From Planctomycetaceae bacterium (lineage in GTDB: Bacteria; Planctomycetota; Phycisphaerae; Phycisphaerales; UBA1924), in the NCBI GenBank assembly GCA_027487735.1, contig JAIYDA010000100.1, positions 1-45,325 of the forward strand: 45,325 nucleotides of DNA, read 5' to 3'. The notes below the pieces were generated by a model. The model was not told where the DNA came from. It did no database searches and worked only from the letters and a program-made list of their open reading frames with translations. A program made the position numbers and the translations under genes. Shown piece by piece: positions 16,691-25,044 of the stretch; position 1 is the stretch's first letter; each line of letters begins with the position of its first letter.

Positions 16691-19648
16691 ATGAAGACCT
16701 CCCACCTGCTGCTGCTTGCCCTGACGGCCGGTTCGGCCGCCTCAGTGGCTTCGGCCCAACCCTTCGTCGTCAACTCGTTCGGTGCCACGCTGCTCGAGAC
16801 CCTGTTCACTGCCCCCGCCGTGACGAACGACTACCTGGACATCGACGGTGACGGCAACGCCACCCGCCTGAACAACCTGCCCGACAACCTCGCCACGCAG
16901 CTCCCCGGCGCGGCGACGGTCGGCTTCGTGCCCGGCAACTACTTCGTGCACCAGTACCGCGCCATCGGCTCGGTGAACGGCCTGCAGGAGCTCATCGACT
17001 GGGGTGGTCGCCGCACGACCGCTCCGTTCGGCTCCTACGCCACGACCGACCAGTTCACGATCGGCATGCGTCTTGATGCGGCCTCGGCCGCCCGCACGAA
17101 CCGCGTGGTCTTCGTCGCCAACGGCGCAGGCAGCGGCAACTGGTTCAACACCGCGAACCCGGGTGGCGTTCCCTTCCGCAGCTCGACGACCGGCACCTTC
17201 GTTGCTCAGCCCTGGACGGCCAACGGCTCGCCCAGCACGGGCGGCGTTCGCAACGACCTGGCTCCCATCGACGTTGCCAGCATCTGGGGCGTGACCCAGG
17301 CCGGCAGCCCCAAGTGGGACCGCAAGCCCAACACCAGCGGCTACGGCACCAGCCCCGAGAACAGCCTCGCGATCGGCAGCGGCACGGGCCGCTTCGCTGG
17401 CGGCACCAGCAACCGCATGGTCGACCTCGTTGAGGGCTTCAACCTCGATGGGTACAACGGCGGCGCGGACGACAGCAAGACGATCTTCGACACCGAGTTC
17501 ACCTTCGCTCCGATTCCCGCGTACGCCAACTACGGCACGGGCCTGGTCGAGGCGACCTACACCGATCTGCAGCACCTGTTCGTCACGGGTCGCCGCGAGA
17601 ACGGTGAGAACCTGATGATCGTCACCCGCGACGTCGGCAGCGGCACGCACAACGGCATCATGAACAGCCTTGGCATCGACCCCAGCTGGGGCACGGGCGA
17701 GAACGTCGGCCAGCTGAACACGCAGGTCGAGCACCAGCAGCTCGGTGCGCAGTTCATCCCCGGCAACAAGGGCGGCTCGGGCGCTCTCGAGAACACCCTC
17801 CGCAACGCCCGCCTGGGCGTGGGCTACTCGGGTGGCGAGCGTTGGCAGAACAACAGCATCTTCCAGTTTGCTGAGATCCTCGCCGTCCGCAACAACCTCG
17901 GCGGCCGCACGGCTGGCGACTTCGCTCGCCCGACCATGGACCGCCTGGTGAACAACGGTCTGACTGGGCAGATCGACCCGAGCACGGGCGTTGCCTACAC
18001 CCGCGACGGCTTCCGCCTCGGCGGTCGCGCGATCGTGGCGACGATCGGCGATCCTCGTCAGACGACAGCTGCCAACGGTGGCTACGGCTTCATCGCTGGT
18101 GAGACCAACCCCGGCACCCCCGCGATGGAGAACGTCCACGCTGCGAAGTTCGTGAACAACCTCAGCCGCAGCACGGCGGCCTTCAACGCCCTGCCCGGCA
18201 GCGACGACACCGTCTTCTCGCCCGGTGAGTTCGTGGCCGCTCGCTTCATTCCGCTGAACGCGACCGACTACGTGCAGACCCTCACGGACGGCACGGTGTT
18301 CGCACCGAGCACGGTCCTGAGCCAGACCCTGCAGAACTTCCAGCTGAGCAACGGCATCAGCACCTTCGTGACCAACAACGCCCGCTACGCCACGGCGTAC
18401 GTCGCCGATTCGAGCCGCAACGGCCGCAACCCCACCCGCTTCGGCAGCGCTTCGCTCGCGACCACCACGGTCTACAGCGACGGCACCGCTGCGGTTGCTT
18501 CGGGCGACCCCGCCTTCGGCTACCTGGCTGACGACGGCACGACCCGCCTGACCTACAACGTCGCGAGCAACACCCGCAACCGCATCGCGGGCGACTTCGA
18601 CGGCAACGGCCTCCGCGACGTGAACGATGCCGAGTGGCTCGTGCGTGCGTGGATCGAGCGTAACGGTGGCGCGAACATCACGCTGCCGAGCTTCACGGGC
18701 GCGAACCCTGGCAGCGGCACCGCTGGCAGCCTCGCCAGCTTCGAAATCCTGGGCGACTTCACGGCGGACGGCAACTTCGGTCGCCGTCAGAACGGCGGCA
18801 CCCCCGCCTCGCCGATCTGGATCGCTGATCGCGATGACGCCCGCTACTTCGCGGACGGTCTGGCGATCGCGGTGAGCGGCCCGAACGCTGGCAAGCTTGA
18901 CCGCAAGGCTGGCTTCACGGCGATCGACAACGCTTGGCTGGCCTTCGGCGCTGGCAGCGGTGCGTTCGCTGGTGCAAACTTCTTCGGCACCACGAAGGCG
19001 ACCGGCACGGCGTACGCGGCTGGCGACAGCCGTGGCGACATCGTCGGCACCGGCACCAACGTTCCTGGCTACAACCCCGTGCACAGCAACGGCGTGATCA
19101 ACGCGGCCGACGTGAACTACGTCAGCACGCAGATCCGCCTCGCTGCTGACCGCAGCGTGGAGTGGAGCAACCTGGACGAGGCGCAGAGCGCCGACCTGAG
19201 CGCCGACATCAACGGCGACCTGGTCATCAACTGTGCCGACATCACCGAGCTGGTTGTCGTGATCCTGGGCACCGATATCAAGGACCTGAACCTTGACGGC
19301 ACCGTGACCGAGGCCGACAAGGCCATCGCTGAGGCGAACGTGGGCGTGGCGAACGCGACCTGGGGCCAGGGCGACGTGAACTGCGACGGCGTGGTCGACG
19401 CGGCCGACGTGGCACTGTTCGGCGGTGGCCTGCCCGCTTGCGGCAGCATCGACTTCAACGGTGACGGCCTGTTCCCCGATGACAGCGACCTCATCGAGTT
19501 CCTCACGGTTCTCGCTGGTGGCGACTGCACCACCGGCACCTGCGGCAGCATCGACTTCAACGGCGATGGCCTGTTCCCCGATGACAACGACCTCGTGGAC
19601 TTCCTGACGGTGCTCGCCGGTGGCACGCCCACCAGCTGCACGCCATAA
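16691..19648 (+). CDS. Secreted PBP/PstS-like substrate-binding protein with dockerin modules
   Basis: 985 aa. Signal peptide MKTSHLLLLALTAGSAASVASA. The first ~500 residues resemble a periplasmic anion-binding fold; the best indicator is VTRDVGSGTHNGIMNSLG at about 310-327, like the (R)DxGSGT phosphate loop of PstS-type proteins. No PstCAB genes follow. After this come type-I-dockerin-like calcium loops (DFDGNGLRDVNDAEWL, DINGDLVINCADITEL, DVNCDGVVDAADVALF). The C-terminus (917-985) has two copies of the DFNGDGLFPDDxDL...LTVLAGG module. ATG at 16691 is fixed by the signal peptide. Function is inferred: cell-surface or matrix-bound ligand binding, possibly phosphate. Confidence 0.7.
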   Translation: MKTSHLLLLALTAGSAASVASAQPFVVNSFGATLLETLFTAPAVTNDYLDIDGDGNATRLNNLPDNLATQLPGAATVGFVPGNYFVHQYRAIGSVNGLQELIDWGGRRTTAPFGSYATTDQFTIGMRLDAASAARTNRVVFVANGAGSGNWFNTANPGGVPFRSSTTGTFVAQPWTANGSPSTGGVRNDLAPIDVASIWGVTQAGSPKWDRKPNTSGYGTSPENSLAIGSGTGRFAGGTSNRMVDLVEGFNLDGYNGGADDSKTIFDTEFTFAPIPAYANYGTGLVEATYTDLQHLFVTGRRENGENLMIVTRDVGSGTHNGIMNSLGIDPSWGTGENVGQLNTQVEHQQLGAQFIPGNKGGSGALENTLRNARLGVGYSGGERWQNNSIFQFAEILAVRNNLGGRTAGDFARPTMDRLVNNGLTGQIDPSTGVAYTRDGFRLGGRAIVATIGDPRQTTAANGGYGFIAGETNPGTPAMENVHAAKFVNNLSRSTAAFNALPGSDDTVFSPGEFVAARFIPLNATDYVQTLTDGTVFAPSTVLSQTLQNFQLSNGISTFVTNNARYATAYVADSSRNGRNPTRFGSASLATTTVYSDGTAAVASGDPAFGYLADDGTTRLTYNVASNTRNRIAGDFDGNGLRDVNDAEWLVRAWIERNGGANITLPSFTGANPGSGTAGSLASFEILGDFTADGNFGRRQNGGTPASPIWIADRDDARYFADGLAIAVSGPNAGKLDRKAGFTAIDNAWLAFGAGSGAFAGANFFGTTKATGTAYAAGDSRGDIVGTGTNVPGYNPVHSNGVINAADVNYVSTQIRLAADRSVEWSNLDEAQSADLSADINGDLVINCADITELVVVILGTDIKDLNLDGTVTEADKAIAEANVGVANATWGQGDVNCDGVVDAADVALFGGGLPACGSIDFNGDGLFPDDSDLIEFLTVLAGGDCTTGTCGSIDFNGDGLFPDDNDLVDFLTVLAGGTPTSCTP

Positions 19649-19688
19649 GGCGGTTCTGGTCGGTTGTCTTCACACACACATCACTTCG

Positions 19689-19722
19689 CACCGCGGCCTC
19701 GTAAGGGGCCGCGGTGTTTTTT
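19689..19722 (+). terminator. Rho-independent terminator of the PBP-like dockerin gene
   Basis: Ten-bp perfect stem CACCGCGGCC (19689-19698) / GGCCGCGGTG (19707-19716), loop TCGTAAGG, then six T. It lies 40 nt downstream of the stop. Confidence 0.95.
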
Positions 19723-19763
19723 GTTGAGCGGGGGTTTGTGCTGGTGGGGCGAGAGTCTGCGCG

Positions 19764-19791
19764 GCATTCGCCATTCGCCATTCGGCATTCG
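19764..19791. repeat. Tandem heptamers (G/C)CATTCG x4
   Basis: Four consecutive 7-bp units: GCATTCG, CCATTCG, CCATTCG, GCATTCG. They lie in the convergent gap between the PBP-like gene and the YeiH-type gene. A related 12-bp duplication (GGTCTTGGCCTC, GGTCTTCGCCTC) follows immediately. Confidence 0.9.
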
Positions 19792-19871
19792 GTCTTGGCC
19801 TCGGTCTTCGCCTCGGGCTTGGGGGCGGAGGGTGTGACTCAAGAGCCTGGTCTGGTCTTTCCGCTCGTCGC

Positions 19872-19925
19872 TCCCCGTTCGCTGTTACCTGCTCCCCGTT
19901 CCCCGCATCTCCCCGTTCCCCGCAT
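19872..19925. repeat. Heptamer array TCCCCGT-type
   Basis: Five in-phase heptamers TCCCCGT, TCGCTGT, TACCTGC, TCCCCGT, TCCCCGC, then a 3-nt slip (ATC) and TCCCCGT, TCCCCGC, AT. Within it CTCCCCGTTCCCCGCAT is duplicated exactly in tandem (19892-19908, 19909-19925). It ends just beyond the stop of the minus-strand YeiH-type gene. Confidence 0.9.
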
Positions 19926-19929
19926 TGCC

Positions 19930-20949
19930 TCACACGAAGAACAGCGTCAACGCCGAGAGCGCGATCCACAGGCCCGCAGCCAGCACCAGGGCGCGCCAGC
20001 CCACTTGGCGGAGGGCATCGCGCGAGAGCCCGAGCCCAATGAGAAAGAGCGCGAGCGAAAAACCCACGAGCAGCACGATGTCGAGCGTGGGCTTGATGAC
20101 AGCGACCTGAGGAAAGAGCGTGCGAAGAAGGCTGCACCCGACGAAGCCGAAAATGAAGTAGGGAAAGCCCGCGAACTTCTGGCGGAGCGTGAGGGCGGGT
20201 GCCTTGCCTGGCGCGGCTTGGGTGCGCTCCGCGCGCCGCATGTACCACGAGGCGAGGAACACGAGCGGCACGATCCAGATGACGCGTGTGAGCTTCACGA
20301 CCTGCGCGGTGTCGAAGGCGACTCCTGAGCCGGGCGTGAGCACATAGGCCTTGCCCGCCGCTGCCACGCTGCTCATGTCATGAATCGCCACGCCTGCCCA
20401 GGTGCCAAACTGCTCTTCGGTAAGGCCTATGGCGTGGGCGATGGGCGGGAAGACGAACAGGGCGACGGCGTTGAGCAAGAACACGCAGCCCGTGCTGATT
20501 GCCATCGCGCTGGGGGTTGCGCCGATTGCTCCGCCCACGGCAGCGATCGCGCTGCCGCCGCAGATTGCGGTGCCGCTGGAGATGAGCAGCCCGACCTCGC
20601 GCTCGACCTTCAGGAGCTTGCCCGCAAGCAAGCCCAGGGCGAGGGCACCGAAGATGGTGCCCACAGCGAGCAGCACCCCCTCGGTGGCGGCTTTGGCGAG
20701 CATCTGCAGGTCGATGCGTAAGCCGCTGGCGATGATGCACGAGAGCATCGCAACGCGTGAGAGCTTGCGGGCGTGCTTCTTGAGCCAGGGCCAGCCCGCG
20801 AGCAGACCCGCAAGCCCCAGGGCCATGCCCACGAGCAGGGCGACCCAAGGCTTCGACCAGGGCCCGCAGACCGCGATGCACGCCGCCACGAGGCCAAGCA
20901 CGATGGGGGGCGAGGGGCGGGGGGCCGGGGTGGGGGCGCTGGGGGGCAC
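19930..20949 (-). CDS. YeiH/UPF0324-family membrane transporter (putative sulfate exporter family)
   Basis: 339 aa integral membrane protein with roughly ten hydrophobic segments. Family hallmarks: GLRIDLQ after an early helix, ISSGTAICGGSAIAAVGGAI, FGTWAGVAIHDMSSVAAAG, VKLTRVIWIVPLVF and FPYFIFGFVG. Members are annotated as putative sulfate exporters; the substrate is not firmly established. Start GTG at 20949 gives a Pro-rich N-terminus before the first helix; no ATG is available in that position. Convergent with the PBP-like gene and divergent from the lectin gene. Confidence 0.85.
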   Translation of the reverse strand: MPPSAPTPAPRPSPPIVLGLVAACIAVCGPWSKPWVALLVGMALGLAGLLAGWPWLKKHARKLSRVAMLSCIIASGLRIDLQMLAKAATEGVLLAVGTIFGALALGLLAGKLLKVEREVGLLISSGTAICGGSAIAAVGGAIGATPSAMAISTGCVFLLNAVALFVFPPIAHAIGLTEEQFGTWAGVAIHDMSSVAAAGKAYVLTPGSGVAFDTAQVVKLTRVIWIVPLVFLASWYMRRAERTQAAPGKAPALTLRQKFAGFPYFIFGFVGCSLLRTLFPQVAVIKPTLDIVLLVGFSLALFLIGLGLSRDALRQVGWRALVLAAGLWIALSALTLFFV

Positions 20950-21101
20950 TGGACGGCAACGTAGCGGGGCTGCGGGCGGGCGAGAGAAAGTTGCGGCAGA
21001 TTGTGTCAGGTGCCATCGGGGGCGTGCTAGGGGCTAGGGCAGGCGTGGTTCGCGGCTGGTGAAGCTGGGCAGAGTCTGGCAATGTGCAGCGGAGCTCGGT
21101 G

Positions 21102-21140
21102 GTCGGGGGCGGGGGGCGTGCACGACGCTCCCCGCCCGAC
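21102..21140 (+). promoter_or_regulatory. Long GC-rich hairpin upstream of the lectin-dockerin gene
   Basis: GTCGGGGGCGGGGGGCGT can fold with ACGCTCCCCGCCCGAC across GCACG, with two small bulges. No T-run follows, and the ATG is 97 nt further on. It may be a leader structure, or an attenuator of transcription from the 287-nt divergent spacer. Apart from this hairpin, the spacer 20950-21236 shows nothing I recognise. Confidence 0.4.
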
Positions 21141-21236
21141 TGCCTGAAGGCTTCATTCGTCAATCGGGTGCGGGATGGAGCTCGGCGTGCGTGGCGTGCT
21201 TCTCGTGGTGGTGATGGCCCTTCTTGGAGGTGTGCG

Positions 21237-22529
21237 ATGATGAAGTCAACGGTTGCCCTGGCGTTGGTGGCGTGTGCGGGCGCGGCGAGCGGCACGCGGG
21301 CTGACTTGAGCTACGCGTTCGTCTTTGGAGAGCCAGCCGAGATCACGAAGAATGGCTCCGCAGTGTTTGCGAACGGCGCGTATGAGCTCACGACCGCAGA
21401 CGGGCAAGCAGGCAGCATGTTTCATGCGGACAAGCAGCAGGTACGAGACGGTTTCCACAGCATCTTCTCGTTTCGAATTGGTCAGGCATCGATCTTGGGC
21501 GATGGCCTGGCGTTCGTCTTGCACAACGACCCCGCAGGCGTGGCGGCCTTGGGGAATGCCGGCAGCGGGCTTGGCTATGAAGGCCTGACGAGCGCACTCG
21601 CGATCGAGATCGACACGTTCTCGTTTCACAATCCTGAGGACCCACAGAGCGAGCCCCCTGCCATCCACGTCGCGCTGCACACCGGGGGCAACGACCCGGT
21701 GAGCTCGGAAGGTGGCTCGACGGTGGCGTTTGCGATCTTGAACCTGCCCCTGGATCGACTTGGGTCGGACGTGAACGTTGCCGTGACATACGTGCCGCCC
21801 GACCCCGATGAGCCGGGCAGCGAAGGCAACCTGCAGGTGTGGGTGGAGGAGCAGGAGATGCTCAACGTCGACATCGACCTGGGCAACATCACCGATGTCG
21901 GGCTGGATGGCGACTCGATCGTCGATGAGAATGGCTTCATGTTCATGGGGTTCACGGCGTCGACGGGGCTTGCGGACTCCACGCACGTCATCACCGACTG
22001 GACGGTGCGCGACAACACGGGCCGGTCCTGCGTCGAGCCACAATGGCACCTTGCATCGTGGGGAAGCGGCAGCGACGGCACGAACTTCAGCGCAGCTTTC
22101 ACCGTCGAGGTGAGCGGCTCGCGCCCGATCGCATTCTCGTGGCTGAAGGACGACGTTGAGCTCGATCCCAACGCCGACCCGACGCGCATCGTGGGTGCGG
22201 ACTCTCCGCGCCTCACCATCGCCCCCGCGACGATGGCCGCGGACTCTGGGTTCTATCGCCTGCGGGCAGTGAATGCCTGCGGAACGATGGACATGGACAA
22301 CTTCATGCGCTTCGGGATCGAGAACGAGTGCAACGACATCGACTTCAACAACGACGGGCTCTTCCCAGACGACAACGACCTGATCGCGTTCCTCGCGGTG
22401 CTGGCGGGTGGCGACTGCCCGGGCAGCGTGTGCGACCCTCTCGACTTCAACAACGACTCGCTCTTCCCCGATGACAGCGACCTCATCGCCTTCCTGCGTG
22501 TGCTGGCGGGCGGTTCGTGCGCCGAGTGA
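21237..22529 (+). CDS. Secreted L-type-lectin / Ig-like / dockerin protein
   Basis: 430 aa. Signal peptide MMKSTVALALVACAGAASG. Residues about 25-255 match the L-type (legume-like) bacterial lectin fold: FSFRIGQ, GDGLAFVLHNDPAGVAALG, GYEGLTSALAIEIDTF, VWVEEQEMLNVDIDLGNI and MGFTASTGL. An Ig-like domain follows (about 268-362, ADSGFYRLRAVNACG). Residues 365-430 are the tandem DFNNDGLFPDDNDL / DFNNDSLFPDDSDL module. Start ATG at 21237 is well supported by GGAGG at 21226-21230, six bases away (a second ATG lies at 21240). Likely binds extracellular glycans; the C-terminal module presumably anchors it. Confidence 0.85.
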   Translation: MMKSTVALALVACAGAASGTRADLSYAFVFGEPAEITKNGSAVFANGAYELTTADGQAGSMFHADKQQVRDGFHSIFSFRIGQASILGDGLAFVLHNDPAGVAALGNAGSGLGYEGLTSALAIEIDTFSFHNPEDPQSEPPAIHVALHTGGNDPVSSEGGSTVAFAILNLPLDRLGSDVNVAVTYVPPDPDEPGSEGNLQVWVEEQEMLNVDIDLGNITDVGLDGDSIVDENGFMFMGFTASTGLADSTHVITDWTVRDNTGRSCVEPQWHLASWGSGSDGTNFSAAFTVEVSGSRPIAFSWLKDDVELDPNADPTRIVGADSPRLTIAPATMAADSGFYRLRAVNACGTMDMDNFMRFGIENECNDIDFNNDGLFPDDNDLIAFLAVLAGGDCPGSVCDPLDFNNDSLFPDDSDLIAFLRVLAGGSCAE

Positions 22530-22659
22530 GCGGACGCTGGCAAAGGCGTGGGCAAAGCGTGCGTGAGGCGAGTGCTAAACTTGGTACATCACGCACGCAA
22601 CCGTCCATCAGTCTGCCTCTGGCTCGGCGCACGCCGAATGCGCCAGGGCAGACTTTGCC

Positions 22660-24936
22660 GTGGGCGGCATGGGGTGCGGGGCCTGCGCCGCACGCATCGA
22701 GTCCCGAGTTGGCAAGCGCCAGGGCGTGGTGCGGGCGAGCGTGAACTTCGCGACCAAGGTCGCGAGCGTGTGGTATGACCCCGCAAGCATCGAGGCGTCG
22801 GGCATCGTCCGCGAGATCGAGGGGCTCGGTTTTTCCGCCGCGTTACAGCAGGTGCGCAGCGGGGCCACAAACTCGGGCGATGCCGGTGGCGATGACCTCG
22901 CGAGCACGCTGCGGGCCAGCGATGCGGCGCACGCGCGTGAGCAGCGAGTGCTTCAACGCCAGCTCATCGTTGGCGGCGTGCTCACGCTCCCCTTGCTCGT
23001 CATCGCGATGTCGCACGGGTCGATCCCGTGGCTCGCGGGGCCATCGATGCACTGGGTGCAGATGGTGCTCGCAACGCCCGTGGTGCTCGGGTGCGGCAGC
23101 AGGTTCTTTGTCAGCGCGTGGCGCGGCGCGGTGCGCGGAGCCGCGAACATGGACACGCTCGTGGCACTCGGCGCCGGTGCGGCGTACGCATACTCGGTGG
23201 TCGCGACGATCGCGCCGGGTCTGCTGGGGCAGCACGCTCACTCGGGGCAGACAGAGTTGATGCAGGCCCCGGTCTACTTTGAAGCCGCCGCAGTCATCAT
23301 CGTGCTCATCCTGCTCGGCAAGCTGCTCGAGGCACGCGCGACCTGGCGCGCGACGGGCGCGATCCGCACGCTGCTCAGCTTGGAGGCCAAGACCGCGTGC
23401 ATCGCAAGCGCGGAGGGCGAGGCGATGGTGCCGCTTGCGGCGGTCGTAGCGGGTGATGTCGTGATCGTGCGACCCGGGGAGAAGGTGCCCGTGGATGGCC
23501 TGGTGCAGAGCGGCGCGTCGGCAGTCGATGAATCGATGCTCACAGGCGAGAGCCTGCCCGTGGAGAAGGGGCCAGGCAGCAGCGTGTTTGGGGCGACGCT
23601 GAACACCTCGGGCGTGCTGCGCATCGTCGCAACAAGCGTGGGCGAGGCGAGCAGCCTGCATCGCATCGCGATGCTCGTGCGGCAAGCGCAAGGCAGCAAA
23701 GCGCCGATCGCGCGGTTTGCCGATCGCGTAAGCGGCGTGTTTGTGCCTGTGGTGCTGGGCATCGCGCTGCTCACGGTGGCAGCGTGGCTTGTGTGGGGGC
23801 CTGCGGAAGGAGGCGTGCGTGCCGCGCTCGTCGCGGGCGTGTCGGTGCTCATCATCGCGTGCCCCTGTGCGCTAGGGCTCGCAACGCCCACGGCGATCAT
23901 GGTCGGCACCGGGCGCGGGGCCGAGCGGGGCGTGCTGTTTCGAGGCGGCGAGACGCTGGAAGCGGCCCATCGCGTGGACGTGCTGGTGCTCGACAAGACA
24001 GGGACGATCACGCAAGGCAAGCCCAGCGTCACGGCCGTGCGCGTGCTGCAAGGTGCGGGCATGCAGCGCGAGGAGATGCTCGCCCTCGCCGCGAGTGCCG
24101 AAAGCGGCAGCGAGCACCCGATCTCTCGCGCAATCGTGCAAGCGGCGCAGCATGATGGGCTGCGCGTGCGCGAGCCGCAGGCATTCATCGCGCGCGTCGG
24201 GCTGGGTGTCGAGGCGGTCGTGCACGGGCGTCGCGTGCTCGTGGGCAAAGCAAAGCTGCTTGCGGAGCACGGCGTGACGCTGCTTGCAGACAGCGAGCAC
24301 GTGGATGCACGCGGAGATGCGTTCACACGCGTGCACGTCGCGGTGGATGGTCGCGCGGTGGGCACGATCGCTGTGAGCGATGTGCTGCGGCCCGAGGCGA
24401 AGGAAGCCGTGGCGGCGATGCGGGCGGCCGGGGTGCGCGTGCTGATGCTCACGGGCGACAACGAGGCGGTGGCAGCAGCGGTCGCCAGCGCGGTGGGCAT
24501 CGACGAGGTGCGAGCCGGGCTGCTACCCGCAGACAAGGCCGAGTTCGTGTCGCAGCTTCGCGCCAAGGGGCATCGCGTCGGGATGGTGGGCGATGGCATC
24601 AACGATGCGCCCGCGCTCGCGAGCGCCGATGTCTCCTTCGCGATGGGCAGCGGCACCGACGCAGCGATCGACGCAGCAGGCATCACGCTGCTGCGGTCGG
24701 ACCTGCGAGCAGTAGGGGAGGCACTCGCGCTCTCCCGCGCGACGATGCGGACGATCCGGCGGAACCTGTTCCTCGCGTTTGCTTACAACGTCGCGGCGAT
24801 CCCGATCGCGGCTGGCGTGCTCTACCCGTTCACAGGATGGCTCCTCTCCCCCATGATCGCGAGCGCAGCGATGGCCCTCAGCAGCGTGAGCGTCGTGCTC
24901 AGCAGCCTTCGGCTTCGCGCTTGGCGATACCAATGA
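22660..24936 (+). CDS. copA: Copper-type heavy-metal P-type ATPase (CopA-like)
   Basis: 758 aa P1B-ATPase that exports Cu(I) (or a related metal) using ATP. An N-terminal HMA domain has GMGCGAC (C6, C9). Membrane segments follow, then TGES actuator loop ([13 protein letters not shown]), CPC metal site in helix 6 (401-403, [14 protein letters not shown]), DKTGT phosphorylation site (D445), SEHP (the nucleotide-binding HP), MLTGDN and [10 protein letters not shown]. Start GTG at 22660 truncates the first HMA strand; upstream in-frame codons read [10 protein letters not shown], which look like real coding, but no ATG/GTG/TTG occurs before a TAA at 22576. The true start may be non-canonical. Confidence 0.93.
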   Translation: MGGMGCGACAARIESRVGKRQGVVRASVNFATKVASVWYDPASIEASGIVREIEGLGFSAALQQVRSGATNSGDAGGDDLASTLRASDAAHAREQRVLQRQLIVGGVLTLPLLVIAMSHGSIPWLAGPSMHWVQMVLATPVVLGCGSRFFVSAWRGAVRGAANMDTLVALGAGAAYAYSVVATIAPGLLGQHAHSGQTELMQAPVYFEAAAVIIVLILLGKLLEARATWRATGAIRTLLSLEAKTACIASAEGEAMVPLAAVVAGDVVIVRPGEKVPVDGLVQSGASAVDESMLTGESLPVEKGPGSSVFGATLNTSGVLRIVATSVGEASSLHRIAMLVRQAQGSKAPIARFADRVSGVFVPVVLGIALLTVAAWLVWGPAEGGVRAALVAGVSVLIIACPCALGLATPTAIMVGTGRGAERGVLFRGGETLEAAHRVDVLVLDKTGTITQGKPSVTAVRVLQGAGMQREEMLALAASAESGSEHPISRAIVQAAQHDGLRVREPQAFIARVGLGVEAVVHGRRVLVGKAKLLAEHGVTLLADSEHVDARGDAFTRVHVAVDGRAVGTIAVSDVLRPEAKEAVAAMRAAGVRVLMLTGDNEAVAAAVASAVGIDEVRAGLLPADKAEFVSQLRAKGHRVGMVGDGINDAPALASADVSFAMGSGTDAAIDAAGITLLRSDLRAVGEALALSRATMRTIRRNLFLAFAYNVAAIPIAAGVLYPFTGWLLSPMIASAAMALSSVSVVLSSLRLRAWRYQ

Positions 24937-24993
24937 GTTTCCCAGGGCAAAGCCCCTGATAAACAAACCTCAGCGCCACCCGTTCCCCCTCTC

Positions 24994-25035
24994 TTGCTTC
25001 TTGCTTCTTGTTTCCTGTTCCCCGTTCCCCGTTCC
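24994..25035. repeat. Six degenerate tandem heptamers in the copA/abgT convergent gap
   Basis: In-phase 7-bp units TTGCTTC, TTGCTTC, TTGTTTC, CTGTTCC, CCGTTCC, CCGTTCC. The sequence drifts stepwise from the first to the last unit. The array occupies most of the 108-nt gap. An imperfect hairpin CAGGGC/GCCCCTG at about 24942-24958 precedes it and could help terminate copA, but has no U-tract. Confidence 0.9.
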
Positions 25036-25044
25036 CCCTCCCCC

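Noticed and set aside
16742-19084. Long minus-strand open frame opposite the PBP-like dockerin gene
   Set aside because: The plus strand has a signal peptide, calcium loops and a terminator; the minus frame is an Arg/Val/Ala-rich shadow.
19764-19925. Possible CRISPR array
   Set aside because: Units are 7 bp and contiguous, without spacers; there are no cas genes in the window.
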